DNA of 62,865 nt from Terriglobia bacterium (GTDB lineage Bacteria; Acidobacteriota; Terriglobia; Bryobacterales; Bryobacteraceae). Location of the stretch: positions 1 to 62,865 of the forward strand of contig JAIQFL010000012.1 in NCBI GenBank assembly GCA_020073365.1, read 5' to 3'. Each line of letters opens with the position of its first letter. Positions within the stretch are counted from its first letter, which is position 1. The position numbers were made by a program, and so were the translations under genes. The notes beneath the pieces were generated by a model, which worked only from the letters and a program-made list of their open reading frames with translations, was not told the origin of the DNA and ran no database searches. Positions 8,357 to 16,323 of this stretch are shown here, in pieces.

Positions 8357-9024
8357 CCTGCCAATCCGTTGCCAAGCAGCGAGATCCCGCCTACAGCCCG
8401 AGCCAGATTAACTATACCTGGAATCACGATGCACTTTCCGACAGCCAGAAGTTCCGCCCCTTGTTGGCTGCTGCGAGAGCAATGCAGTGGGTTGGCTACA
8501 CGGTGGCGGGCCTCTCCCTGTTCCTTGTCATCACGGGAGCGGGGCTGTGGATGATCGCGCTGGCTGTAACAGCCGCTCTTATCGGATCCTTGGGATCGGC
8601 TCTGGCGGATGAACCGGGACCCGGAGGTTTGCTGAGGGGAATCCGAGTGGGGGATGTGTTCGTGCCAGTGTGCCTTACCATCCCTTCCTACACGCGAGTG
8701 CGGGACCTGATCGCAAGACACTCATTCCGCGTGGGGAACTGCTGCTGCGTCGTAATGCGTGACGGGTACGTCATGGGCATCCTGACCGGAGAAGACGTCT
8801 TATCCCTTGATTCTCGCCCGCATTCGGGTCCAACCGTGGAGCAACACATGCAACCTATCGACTGGGTGGAAACCGCGGACGTCGCCGATGATGCCGCTGG
8901 AGCCCTGGAATTCATGGATCGGCATCGCCGAAAGTTCCTGCCCGTTGTACGGCGAGACCGGTTGCTGGGAATCGTCCGGCGAGATCGCATCATGCAAGCG
9001 GCAGCCGTTCTATTTCGAGAGTAG
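8353..9024 (+). CDS. Membrane protein with paired CBS domains
   Basis: 223 aa. Two adjacent membrane helices (about residues 45-85: AMQWVGYTVAGLSLFLV and LWMIALAVTAALIG) followed by two CBS motifs (RVRDLIARHSFRVGN, VMGILTGEDVL; then FMDRHRRKFLPVV, LLGIVRRDRIM). This resembles the C-terminal part of CBS-bearing site-2 proteases without the HExxH peptidase, so it may be a stripped descendant that senses adenylates at the membrane. The ATG overlaps the preceding stop (ATGA), implying translational coupling, and a zinc-ribbon gene follows by 10 bases. Confidence 0.8.
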   Translation: MTCQSVAKQRDPAYSPSQINYTWNHDALSDSQKFRPLLAAARAMQWVGYTVAGLSLFLVITGAGLWMIALAVTAALIGSLGSALADEPGPGGLLRGIRVGDVFVPVCLTIPSYTRVRDLIARHSFRVGNCCCVVMRDGYVMGILTGEDVLSLDSRPHSGPTVEQHMQPIDWVETADVADDAAGALEFMDRHRRKFLPVVRRDRLLGIVRRDRIMQAAAVLFRE

Positions 9025-9034
9025 GGGGAAACGA

Positions 9035-9238
9035 ATGAATGAGAAGTGTATCGAGACTGTTCCGAACGCGACGTCTAACCCCGAGTCCGGCGAGGCCCAC
9101 GTTACTCCAAACGAACTGGTCGGCTGCGAACTGGCGCTGTGCTGCCGTTCGTGCGGCAACCGCTGGTCAGTCCTGCCGGGACCGGATGGTGAGTTCTTTC
9201 CGGGTTTCTGGCTGTGCCTGCGCGGTTGCGATGGCTGA
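9035..9238 (+). CDS. Small zinc-ribbon protein (copy 1)
   Basis: 67 aa, MNEKCIETV to LCLRGCDG. The C-terminal half carries two cysteine pairs: CCRSCGNRW and, 23 residues on, CLRGC, spaced by PGPDGEFFPGFW. ATG 9035 is preceded by AGTAGGGGGAAACG. A paralog with the same layout sits at 17358-17561 (CEACEATW, PRGFWRCPNRC). Function unknown; a four-cysteine zinc ribbon suggests binding of RNA polymerase, ribosome or nucleic acid. Probably co-transcribed with the CBS gene. Confidence 0.7.
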   Translation: MNEKCIETVPNATSNPESGEAHVTPNELVGCELALCCRSCGNRWSVLPGPDGEFFPGFWLCLRGCDG

Positions 9239-9279
9239 ATCGCACCTGCCAGCGTGCCGGCTTCTTCCTCCGATGAAGT

Positions 9280-9342
9280 GCCTGCAAACGGAAGCCACTG
9301 CGCCTTTTCGGGCGAATCCCGCTGCATTGCCCGCCGAAATAC
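9280..9342 (+). promoter_or_regulatory. Shared upstream element, copy B
   Basis: Contains TGCAAACGGAAG, TGCGCCTTTTCGGGC and CCGCCGAAA in the same order and spacing as copies A and C. It ends 22 bases before a sigma-54-type promoter. Confidence 0.55.
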
Positions 9343-9364
9343 TGGTCGTGGCGAGCGTCGCGTG

Positions 9365-9380
9365 TGGCAACCAGATTGCT
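9365..9380 (+). promoter_or_regulatory. Sigma-54 promoter (TGGCAAC-N4-TTGCT)
   Basis: TGGCAACCAGATTGCT, very close to the TGGCACG-N4-TTGC consensus; predicted start about 9391, 23 bases before the receiver-like gene. Confidence 0.75.
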
Positions 9381-9413
9381 TTTCACAGGGACAACCCCGA
9401 AAGGACGACAACC

Positions 9414-9932
9414 ATGCTTAATGACGCGTTCAGTGTGACTTCCATGGCTGCGTGCCCGCAGCTGCCATTTGGACTGGCGAGCGAACTGCAAGATGGCCAG
9501 ACTCACCGTCGCCACGCCTCGCGTGCGACGGATATTCTCACCATTAGCGATAATCCAACGCTGGGCGTCTACCTGTCCGGATTGGTTGAGCGGTCTGGGT
9601 GGACGATCGCTCGTACGCGCACCTGCGAAGCGGGCGTTTCGTTTCTCAGAGACAACACGGCGGCAGTGGCAGTCTGCGAGGAGAGCCTGCCGGATGGATT
9701 CTGGCATGACGCGGCGATGGCGTTGAGTTCGCTCCCGGATGCGCCGGCATTGGTCGTGATCGGCGACGATGAAGGGCTTGTGCAGGAGGTCCTTGCCTTG
9801 GGCGGGTTCGATGCGCTCGTTCGGCCGCTACGCGAATCGGAGGTCCTGTGGACGATTGCGAGCGCCTGGCACGCCTGGATGAAGCGTTTTGAGAGCGGTG
9901 GGAATGGAGCGCCCCGATGTTCCGGTGCCTGA
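9414..9932 (+). CDS. Receiver-like protein with Glu at the phosphoacceptor position (copy 1)
   Basis: 172 aa. After a 40-residue leader, a response-regulator fold: ILTISDNPTLGVYLSGLVE (strand 1, helix 1), AVAVCEESLPDGFW (strand 3) and GGFDALVRPLRESEVLW (strand 5 region). In the strand 3 motif the usual aspartate is glutamate, and the conserved lysine-proline of strand 5 is arginine-proline, so phosphotransfer is not expected; Glu often mimics the phosphorylated state. No output domain. Paralog at 16324-16698 shares these substitutions. Has its own sigma-54-type promoter and upstream element. Confidence 0.72.
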   Translation: MLNDAFSVTSMAACPQLPFGLASELQDGQTHRRHASRATDILTISDNPTLGVYLSGLVERSGWTIARTRTCEAGVSFLRDNTAAVAVCEESLPDGFWHDAAMALSSLPDAPALVVIGDDEGLVQEVLALGGFDALVRPLRESEVLWTIASAWHAWMKRFESGGNGAPRCSGA

Positions 9933-10075
9933 AACCTGGGTGTCCGGTGGACTGTGGGACGCGCAAGCATCCCGGTTGTGTCGATCGGATGCTTTGTCGC
10001 GCCCTCTTCCTGGTATTGGCCGCTCTCGTTGTGAGCTTCGCGATAGGTTTCAAGCGCTTGAGTGAGTTCGTCCGC

Positions 10076-11098
10076 TCAACGTCCGTTTCCAAATCGTCGC
10101 CATTCGGCGCGCCGGAGATGATTCACTTGATGAGCGAGGCCCAGGATCACGCACGAGAGCGGATCCTGGGCGACCTTCACAGGAAGCCTGAAATTCCTGC
10201 TGATGAACCGATCCAGGTTCCGCAGTAACGCTGATCCGCCGGTTAGCACGATACCGGTTTCCAGCAGGTCGGCGCTGAGTTCGGGAGGTGCCTGTTCAAG
10301 GACCTCCCGAATTGCATTCAAGATACTCTCCAGAGGCGTCGAGAGGGCCTCTCGGACTTCGCAACTGCGGATGGTCGCTTCACGTGGAACACCCTTGGTA
10401 ATGCACCGACCCTTGATGGGCAGACCCAGTTCCTCACGGTTTGGAAATGCCGATCCGATCTGGATCTTCAGCCGCTCGGCCGTGGGCTCACCGATTAAGA
10501 GCTGATGGGCAGCTCGCACGTGGGACGCGATTGCTGCGTCCATCTCATCGCCCGCGACCCGAGTCGCTCGCGCGCAGACGACGTTTCCGAGCGAGATGAG
10601 CGCCACCTCGGTCACGCCCGCACCGATGTTGACCACCATGCGGCCGCAAGAGTCTTCTATCGGCAGACCGGCGCCTCGCGCCGCGGCCAGGGCCTGGTCT
10701 ACGAGCATGACTTCAGCCGCGCCTGCTTTCCGGAGGGATTCTATGATCGCAAGACGATCAACTTCCGTCATCCCACTCGGGACGGCGATAGCGACCTGGA
10801 GGCGGTGCAAAGGCCCGGCGACGTGCGCTTTCCGCAGGAAGCGGTGCAGCATGCCGTCAAAGAGCTTGAGATCACTAATGATCCCGGCGCGAATCGGCCG
10901 CGCGGTCTGAAACTTTCGCGGTGTCCGCCCGCGGCCGGCCTCCGCCTCTCCGCCGACCGCTTCAATATCACCCGTGCTCGTCCGGATCGTTACCAGAGAT
11001 GGCTCATTTACCGCAACTCCACGGCCCCTCACGTATAACAGCGTGTTTGCCGTCCCCGGATCGAGGCCAACTCGTGTGGAAGGAAAGCAGATCACCAT
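10076..11098 (-). CDS. MreB/Mbl-like actin-fold protein
   Basis: 340 aa, about the normal MreB length. Phosphate-1 motif GLDPGTANTLLYV, connect-1 region VAIAVPSGMTEVDRLAI, phosphate-2 VVNIGAGVTEVALISLG and adenosine motif IVLTGGSALLRNLD are all present. The sequence is more divergent than housekeeping MreB (for example GAGVTE where MreB has GGGTTE), and mreCD are not adjacent. It follows an Rnk-like gene on the same strand by 40 bases, probably in one sigma-54-controlled unit. A stress-specific cell-shape or membrane scaffold role is inferred from the context. Confidence 0.85.
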   Translation of the reverse strand: MVICFPSTRVGLDPGTANTLLYVRGRGVAVNEPSLVTIRTSTGDIEAVGGEAEAGRGRTPRKFQTARPIRAGIISDLKLFDGMLHRFLRKAHVAGPLHRLQVAIAVPSGMTEVDRLAIIESLRKAGAAEVMLVDQALAAARGAGLPIEDSCGRMVVNIGAGVTEVALISLGNVVCARATRVAGDEMDAAIASHVRAAHQLLIGEPTAERLKIQIGSAFPNREELGLPIKGRCITKGVPREATIRSCEVREALSTPLESILNAIREVLEQAPPELSADLLETGIVLTGGSALLRNLDRFISRNFRLPVKVAQDPLSCVILGLAHQVNHLRRAEWRRFGNGR

Positions 11099-11138
11099 TC
11101 AGTCCCCGGATGTTTTTGGCAGCGGCAGCCGGTCGGGT

Positions 11139-11549
11139 TTAGTCTCCGCTGACGCCCGCGGCCTCCGGCTGATAAATGATCTCCAGCACTTTGAGCCGCC
11201 GTATGCCCTTCGGAACCCGCCATTCGATGACGTCACCCACGCGATAGCCGAGCATGGCGGTGCCGATGGGAGCGAGCACCGAGATTGAGTTATCGCAGCG
11301 AAACTGATTCGGGAAGACGAGCGTATAGCGCTGGATACTACCGGAATCTAGGTCTTCCAGTCGGACCTCGGAGCTCATGGTCACGACGTCGCGCGGAATG
11401 GCTCCCGCCTCGACCACCTCGGCACGATCGAGTTCTTGCTCGAGCATGTCAAGGTATTCGTGGTCTACCGAGTTCGCTCCGCGCCGGCCTGCAATGAGCC
11501 GCCGGAGCCTCTCAGAATCGTCAGCGGTGATATATATGCGGTCCCGCAT
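11139..11549 (-). CDS. Rnk/GreA-GreB C-terminal-like protein (copy 1)
   Basis: 136 aa. N-terminal short coiled coil (LDMLEQELDRAEVVEA) then the FKBP-like GreA/GreB C-terminal domain: DVVTMSSEVRLEDL, YTLVFP, SVLAPIGTAMLGYRVGD and WRVPKG. This is the Rnk arrangement (regulator of nucleoside diphosphate kinase), whose members bind RNA polymerase without the cleavage-inducing Gre tip. ATG 11549 follows GAGGAGG. It leads the MreB-like gene and has a sigma-54-type promoter at 11603-11618. A paralog lies at 17898-18359. Confidence 0.85.
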   Translation of the reverse strand: MRDRIYITADDSERLRRLIAGRRGANSVDHEYLDMLEQELDRAEVVEAGAIPRDVVTMSSEVRLEDLDSGSIQRYTLVFPNQFRCDNSISVLAPIGTAMLGYRVGDVIEWRVPKGIRRLKVLEIIYQPEAAGVSGD

Positions 11550-11602
11550 GTGTCAGGCCTCCTCGTGAATATGCACGGATGTGTGCTTGGAAGAGCGACG
11601 AG

Positions 11603-11618
11603 TGCAAGCGAGATGCCA
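11603..11618 (-). promoter_or_regulatory. Sigma-54 promoter (TGGCATC-N4-TTGCA)
   Basis: TGGCATCTCGCTTGCA on the minus strand, reading into the Rnk-like/MreB-like pair; predicted start about 11592. Confidence 0.72.
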
Positions 11619-11668
11619 ACGTTCAAGTCCTTGAATACCAGTGCAAGGCCGGTGACGAGAGCAGTGCT

Positions 11669-11725
11669 GTGCCTGAAAACGCACAGCGCTGGCCGCTAGT
11701 GCCCAACTGCGGACTTCGCAAACGG
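11669..11725 (+). promoter_or_regulatory. Shared upstream element, copy D (divergent)
   Basis: TGCCTGAAAACGCACAGCG followed by TGCCCAACTGCGG and CGCAAACGG. The first block matches TGCCCGAAAAC of copies A and C at 10 of 11 positions. It sits between two divergent sigma-54-type promoters, as copy A does. The middle GCGCCCTTTTCGGGC block is not conserved, so this copy is weaker. Confidence 0.4.
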
Positions 11726-11776
11726 TTTTTGACGTCTTGCCGGCGCCCCAGTGCGGCAAATAGACGCGGCGGCAAA

Positions 11777-11792
11777 TGGAGCCCGGATTGCA
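11777..11792 (+). promoter_or_regulatory. Sigma-54 promoter (TGGAGCC-N4-TTGCA)
   Basis: TGGAGCCCGGATTGCA, exact spacing, 26 bases before the DUF302 gene; predicted start about 11803. Confidence 0.68.
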
Positions 11793-11818
11793 CCTATGCG
11801 GTTGAGGCCAGACAGGAC

Positions 11819-12244
11819 ATGACGAGAGGAACACCACTGCTGTCGTTCGTGATTGCCGAGCCGTACGACGTCGCATTGCGCATGGTACGGATCGCGCTGG
11901 CGCGGCAGGGGCTGTGCGCGCCCGCTGAACTGGACATCACGGCGAGGATCAGGCAGGAACTTGGAGCAGGCGTCGCGCCTTGTGTCGTGCTTTATGTCGA
12001 CGATCCGGCAGTACTGCTGGAGGCGGTCGTCTTTAATCGGGGCGCCGCCCTGCTGATTCCGCAACCGCTCGTCGTAACGGGAGACAATCGTCACACCGAG
12101 GTGCTTGTGCGGAGTCCGGAATTGCCGGCGGGCGACATCCCCGAGAGCGTCCGAGATCCGCTCCTCGGCCTTCAGGTGCGCATGACGCGGGCAATCGAGG
12201 GTATCGCTGAGAGGCAGGGAGCGCACTTGGCCGTCAGATCTTGA
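11819..12244 (+). CDS. DUF302-family protein
   Basis: 141 aa from ATG 11819, chosen because the promoter at 11777-11792 rules out the longer frame. Reads LLSFVIAEPYDVALRMVRIA, RIRQELGAGVAPCVVLYVDD and LLIPQPLVVTGDNRHTEVLV, the DUF302 beta-alpha fold that occurs in small stress-associated proteins and in heavy-metal or sulfur gene clusters. Biochemical role unknown. It probably opens an operon with a 79-aa membrane protein and a tandem universal stress protein. Confidence 0.75.
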   Translation: MTRGTPLLSFVIAEPYDVALRMVRIALARQGLCAPAELDITARIRQELGAGVAPCVVLYVDDPAVLLEAVVFNRGAALLIPQPLVVTGDNRHTEVLVRSPELPAGDIPESVRDPLLGLQVRMTRAIEGIAERQGAHLAVRS

Positions 12245-12275
12245 GAGGTATGCAGCATCGATAAGGAGATACGCA

Positions 12276-12515
12276 ATGACAGTCGACACCGAACAGCGAA
12301 TCCAATCAACGGCGCCAGCGGAAGCCAGTGCGAAACCTCCCCCGGTGACCACGGAGGATTGCGGTTACCGCCTGTTCCAGACAATGGAAGAACTGAACGC
12401 CCGGCATGGAAATGCGGTTGGCACGAAACAACGTATGATGCATGCGGTGGCGGCATTGATAGGAGGGTCGCTGATGTTCGCCGCTCTGTATGCGGTGATT
12501 CTGTTCCTGGAGTAG
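12276..12515 (+). CDS. Small single-helix membrane protein
   Basis: 79 aa, preceded by AAGGAGATACGCA. Polar N-terminal half, then one helix near the C-terminus (AALIGGSLMFAALYAVILFL). No family recognised. Lies between the DUF302 and Usp genes, 5 bases before the latter, so co-expression is likely. One of five tiny membrane proteins in this island. Confidence 0.7.
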   Translation: MTVDTEQRIQSTAPAEASAKPPPVTTEDCGYRLFQTMEELNARHGNAVGTKQRMMHAVAALIGGSLMFAALYAVILFLE

Positions 12516-12520
12516 CGAAG

Positions 12521-13324
12521 ATGACGCCGATCACCAAAATCCTCGTCCCCGTTGATCTGTCGGCACGCTCGCTTGGGGCCGCGACGTATGCCGCGTCGCT
12601 GGCTGCCGAGTTCGGTCCCGAGCTGGTGTTCCTTCACGCTCTCCAGAACGGATGGCCGCTCGCGGAGGACGAAGGGGAGATCCGGGACCGCGTCAATGCA
12701 ACGCCGGGCGCCCACCGCTTCTTGTTTCGCGAGGGCTCGCCTGCTCCGGTCATTCTCGAAACCGCGGAGGCGGAGCGAGCCGATCTCATCCTGATTCCCA
12801 CTCGCGGCAAGCCGGCTCTGGCGCGGTTTATTGACGGATCAATTGCCGCGCAGGTGCTGCGCGGAGCGCATTGTCCCGTTTGGATCGGGCTCGATAACCT
12901 GTCGCCGCTGTCGAGCAGACCCATTCGAAACATACTCTGTGGCTTGTCTTTGGGCCCTCGCGCGAGCGCCGTCTTGCGCTGGTCGGCGGACCTGGCCAAA
13001 CGCCTCGACGCCAGCCTGTCCGTTATTCACGCAAGCAAGGCACTGGAATCCAATCCGGGCAGTCCCGGTGACGAGGAATGGCGGTTCTGGCTCAAAAAGA
13101 TGGCGAGAGATGAGATCCGAACTCTCCAAGACTGGGTTGGCACGGATGCGGAAGTCTGGCTGGAGTCAGGCAGGCCGCTCGCAACCATCCTGCCTCTGGC
13201 GGACCAACTTCGGGCCGACCTGCTTGTCATCGGCAAGAGCCCCCAGAAACGGTTCCTGGGCGATCTGCGGACGCTGTCCTACGAAATTGCCTGTCAGACG
13301 TCATGTCCTGTTGCCAGTGTCTAG
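12521..13324 (+). CDS. Tandem universal stress protein
   Basis: 267 aa, two UspA domains in tandem. First domain MTPITKILVPVDLSARSL to LARFIDGSIAAQVL and HCPV; second domain SRPIRNILCGLSLGPRAS to LLVIGKSP and SCPVASV. The ATP-binding G-2x-G-9x-G-S/T loop is degenerate in domain 1 (GKPALARFIDGS) and domain 2 (GKSPQKRFLGD), so nucleotide binding is uncertain. ATG 12521 lies 5 bases past the previous stop. Paralogs at 26849-27715 and 32920-33771 are closer to each other than to this one. Confidence 0.9.
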   Translation: MTPITKILVPVDLSARSLGAATYAASLAAEFGPELVFLHALQNGWPLAEDEGEIRDRVNATPGAHRFLFREGSPAPVILETAEAERADLILIPTRGKPALARFIDGSIAAQVLRGAHCPVWIGLDNLSPLSSRPIRNILCGLSLGPRASAVLRWSADLAKRLDASLSVIHASKALESNPGSPGDEEWRFWLKKMARDEIRTLQDWVGTDAEVWLESGRPLATILPLADQLRADLLVIGKSPQKRFLGDLRTLSYEIACQTSCPVASV

Positions 13325-13381
13325 TTTTGCGATGATGATTGAGGTAGAGGACTAATTACTACGGAAGCTTTCAGCACTCTC

Positions 13382-14428
13382 GTGGATAAAATCACGACGC
13401 GGCCAGTGTTGCGCCGGTTGCTCTGCACCTTTGCCTTGCTGGCCGCCGGTTTCGTCGACTGGCTGACGGGGGGCTCGGTAGTGGTTTACGCCATACCGGT
13501 CGTCCTCGCGGCGGCGCTGGAAGGCTGGGGCGGCGGACTGGCGGTTGCCGCTTTATCCTCGGCGTGGGTGTTCGCAAAGTCGCCCGCCCAGGCGGTTACG
13601 ACGAACGTTTCAGAATCGCTTGCGTTAATGTTGCTGGCCTGTTTGACCGCGTTGGCAACCGGGCGCGAACGCCGGCTGCGTCATCACTACCAGCAGGTCG
13701 CAGAGCAACTCAGCGGTGTCTACGAGAAGGTGCAGGCAAACTTCGAGGGCATGAAGCGCGCTGAACGCCTGTCCGCGATCGGGCAACTCTCCGCCGGCCT
13801 CGCCCACGAAATCCGGAACCCTCTGGCGAGCATCTCCGGCGCTGCCGCCATCCTCGCCCGGAGCCAGAACCTCGATCCGAAGAACACGAAGTGCCTGGAG
13901 ATCATTACGAGCGAATGCGAACGGCTGAATGGTCTGCTGACGAACTTTCTGAACTTCGCCCGCCCGCGTCCGCCACGTCTCCAGAGCGTCCAGCTTGAGC
14001 CAGTCCTGGAGAACGTGCTCGGGCTCGCCAGCCACGGCGTCCGCGGCAAGACAGTCCGGTTCGAAAACAAGATTGAGTCTGGACTCCAGCCTGTCGAATG
14101 CGATCCCGAGCAACTGGAGCAGGTGCTTCTCAATCTGATGATCAACGCGATTGAAGCGAGCCCGGACGGCGGAATCGTGACGCTGTCGGCCGCCGCCGAA
14201 GAGAGCAGAATCGCTATTGGCGTGGTGGATCAGGGACACGGTGTGGCGCCCGCCCATATAGACCGTCTCTTCGATCCGTTTTTCACCACGAAGGAACATG
14301 GAACTGGACTTGGGCTCCCAGTCGCGCACCAGATTGTGCGGCAGATGGGCGGGTCCCTTCTGGCGCAAGCGAATACCGACCGAGGCATGACGTTCTCGGT
14401 GGTTCTCCCGGCCAAGGCCGAAAACTGA
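13382..14428 (+). CDS. NtrB-type membrane sensor histidine kinase
   Basis: 348 aa from GTG 13382. N-terminal hydrophobic region of three to four helices (about residues 9-95) acts as sensor or anchor; then a coiled linker, HisKA with LAHEIRNPLASI (phosphorylated His near 142), and HATPase_c with N-box MINAIEA, G1 VDQGHGV and G2 GTGLGLPV. The stop overlaps the ATG of an NtrC-type activator by one base, so they form a two-component pair. The input is unknown; no PAS domain is visible. Confidence 0.92.
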   Translation: MDKITTRPVLRRLLCTFALLAAGFVDWLTGGSVVVYAIPVVLAAALEGWGGGLAVAALSSAWVFAKSPAQAVTTNVSESLALMLLACLTALATGRERRLRHHYQQVAEQLSGVYEKVQANFEGMKRAERLSAIGQLSAGLAHEIRNPLASISGAAAILARSQNLDPKNTKCLEIITSECERLNGLLTNFLNFARPRPPRLQSVQLEPVLENVLGLASHGVRGKTVRFENKIESGLQPVECDPEQLEQVLLNLMINAIEASPDGGIVTLSAAAEESRIAIGVVDQGHGVAPAHIDRLFDPFFTTKEHGTGLGLPVAHQIVRQMGGSLLAQANTDRGMTFSVVLPAKAEN

Positions 14429-15846
14429 TGAATCCTCCGCGAATTCTGATTGTGGACGACGATGATAACCTGCGCTGGGTGCTCCAGACGCAGCTTGAGC
14501 AGATGGGGTACGCCGCGACCACCGCTGCTGATGGCGCCGCAGCGCTCGAAGCGATCGACAAGGACCCACCCGCCCTCGTCCTCACCGACTTGAAAATGCC
14601 CGGCATGTCCGGGATGGACTTGCTGGAGCAGATCCGCCGCGACTATCCGGAGATTCCGGTATTGATCATCACAGCTTTCGGGACGATTCAAAACGCAGTC
14701 CAGGCGATGAGGTCGGGGGCCTATGACTACCTGACGAAGCCTATCGATTACGACGAGCTCGGGATTGCCGTCAGCCGCGTATTGGAGCATTTCCGTCTGG
14801 TACAGGAGGTTAACGAACTCCGTGCGAGCCTCGACCGGAAGTACGGCTTCGAGAACATCATCGGCCATTCCGACGTGCTTCTCTCGGTTCTCGACACGGC
14901 CGCGCGGGCCGCACAAAGCAATTCGACGATTCTGATCCATGCCGAAACGGGTGCCGGCAAAGAGCTTCTGGCGCGAGCAATTCACTTCAACAGCAGACGG
15001 CGTGACAAGCCGTTCGTTACCATCAACTGTGGCGCCATCCCGCGCGACCTGCTGGAATCTGAATTGTTCGGCCATGTGAAGGGATCGTTCACCGGAGCCA
15101 TGGCGCACAAGGCGGGCAAAGTCGAACTTGCCGACCGGGGAACGCTGTTCCTCGACGAAATAGGAGAGATGCCGGGCGATCTTCAAGTCAAAGTGCTGCG
15201 CCTGATACAGCAGGGTGAATTGGAAAAAGTCGGGGCTACGTCTCCGGTTAAGATCGATGTCCGGTTCGTAGCCGCAACACACCGAAACCTACGTGCCATG
15301 ATCGAGGATGGGACCTTTCGTGAGGATTTGTACTACCGCCTGGCAGTGATTCCGTTGGTGTTGCCGCCTTTGCGCGACCGCGGTGAGGATATTCCTGAAC
15401 TGGTGCAGCACTTCTTCATAAAGGCGAAGGTAGAACAGGGCAGGCCCGACCTGGTGTTGCCGGCAGGACTGCTGCCTCGATTTCAGGATTATCGCTGGCC
15501 TGGTAACATCCGCGAGTTGGAAAACGTGATCGAACGGATTGTAGTGCTGACGCGCGATGACGAGATCACGCTGGCCGACCTGCCTGATTTCCTCCGCCGC
15601 GAGAAGCCAGCCATCGATATGCTGCAATTGGAACTTCCCGCTCAAGGCGTCAGCCTCGAAACCGTTGAGAAGGAGCTGATTCTGCGAGCGCTCGATAAGT
15701 TCCACGGCAACCAGACTCACGCCGCCAATTACCTGGATATTAGTCGCAAGGCGTTGATATATCGGATGGAGAAACACGGCATCCGAAAGAAGGTGGCCGA
15801 GGATGAAGAGGAGATGGAATCTCCCGGCGATGTTCAAAGGCGCTGA
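14428..15846 (+). CDS. NtrC-family sigma-54 activator (response regulator)
   Basis: 472 aa: receiver (VDDDDNLRW acidic pocket, [10 protein letters not shown] with the phosphoacceptor Asp near 53, TKPID lysine), AAA+ sigma-54 interaction domain (about 145-375) and a Fis-type helix-turn-helix ([19 protein letters not shown]). Walker A reads AETGAGKE instead of GETGTGKE, and the sigma-54 contact loop is GSFTGA instead of GAFTGA; both substitutions occur in working activators. Walker B is LFLDEIGEM. Partner of the kinase upstream and the leading candidate activator for the sigma-54-type promoters nearby. Confidence 0.93.
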   Translation: MNPPRILIVDDDDNLRWVLQTQLEQMGYAATTAADGAAALEAIDKDPPALVLTDLKMPGMSGMDLLEQIRRDYPEIPVLIITAFGTIQNAVQAMRSGAYDYLTKPIDYDELGIAVSRVLEHFRLVQEVNELRASLDRKYGFENIIGHSDVLLSVLDTAARAAQSNSTILIHAETGAGKELLARAIHFNSRRRDKPFVTINCGAIPRDLLESELFGHVKGSFTGAMAHKAGKVELADRGTLFLDEIGEMPGDLQVKVLRLIQQGELEKVGATSPVKIDVRFVAATHRNLRAMIEDGTFREDLYYRLAVIPLVLPPLRDRGEDIPELVQHFFIKAKVEQGRPDLVLPAGLLPRFQDYRWPGNIRELENVIERIVVLTRDDEITLADLPDFLRREKPAIDMLQLELPAQGVSLETVEKELILRALDKFHGNQTHAANYLDISRKALIYRMEKHGIRKKVAEDEEEMESPGDVQRR

Positions 15847-16234
15847 TCGTCAATTCCGCAGCGGTTTCTTCGCCCGCACCCTCGATCCGCCGTTGCATTT
15901 CGCCCAGGTGCTTCGAGACCAATTCGAGGTTCGTTAACGCCGACGTTGGGATTGGCTGCTGGTGTTGCCTGGCGATTTCGAGTAGCCACCGGATACTGTG
16001 CACGTGCTCCGCGGCGAGCGACAAATCCCGCCGGAGCGTATGACGTAGCAATTCGCTCACGTCGGGAACCGCAGCCGGTGCGCTCTCCTCGGCGGGCCCA
16101 GCGTCATCCAGCTTGCGAATCAGGTCACGATGCACTCCGGTCATCCGTCGCCATCGGTGAATGCCGGCGAACGCGGCAGCGAGCGCAATAGCCGCAAGAA
16201 CGCTGAATACCAATACAAACTCATTCGTCTGCAT
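15740..16234 (-). CDS. Hypothetical membrane-anchored protein overlapping ntrC-type gene
   Basis: 164 aa from ATG 16234: MQTNEFVLVFSVLAAIALAA is an N-terminal anchor, followed by a basic stop-transfer (HRWRR) and a helical body with LRRDLSLAAEHVHSIRWLLE and LTNLELVSKHLGEMQRRIE. The last 107 bases overlap the convergent activator gene, so the C-terminal end is doubtful. No family recognised. A sigma-54-like sequence at 16246-16261 would start transcription at the ATG. The anchor plus coiled helices and good codon usage make a real gene more likely than not. Confidence 0.5.
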   Translation of the reverse strand: MQTNEFVLVFSVLAAIALAAAFAGIHRWRRMTGVHRDLIRKLDDAGPAEESAPAAVPDVSELLRHTLRRDLSLAAEHVHSIRWLLEIARQHQQPIPTSALTNLELVSKHLGEMQRRIEGAGEETAAELTISAFEHRREIPSPLHPRPPSFGCRVSPSDISTPCD

Positions 16235-16245
16235 ACCGTTTGAAT

Positions 16246-16261
16246 TGCACACCAGCCACCA
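16246..16261 (-). promoter_or_regulatory. Sigma-54-like promoter (TGGTGGC-N4-GTGCA)
   Basis: TGGTGGCTGGTGTGCA on the minus strand keeps GG-N10-GC but has weaker flanks. Predicted start about 16235, one base from ATG 16234. Confidence 0.35.
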
Positions 16262-16293
16262 TACTCACGAGCCGATGGGCGGGCGGCTGAATT

Positions 16294-16309
16294 TGGCCGC
16301 CGCGGTGCA
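16294..16309 (+). promoter_or_regulatory. Sigma-54-like promoter (TGGCCGC-N4-GTGCA)
   Basis: TGGCCGCCGCGGTGCA, one mismatch in the -12 block. Predicted start about 16320, four bases before the receiver-like gene. Confidence 0.45.
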
Positions 16310-16323
16310 CGGATATTGTCGAC

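Noticed and set aside
13625..15282. Long minus-strand open frames opposite the kinase and activator genes
   Set aside because: They are mirror frames of well-recognised plus-strand genes in GC-rich DNA, without motifs or ribosome sites.
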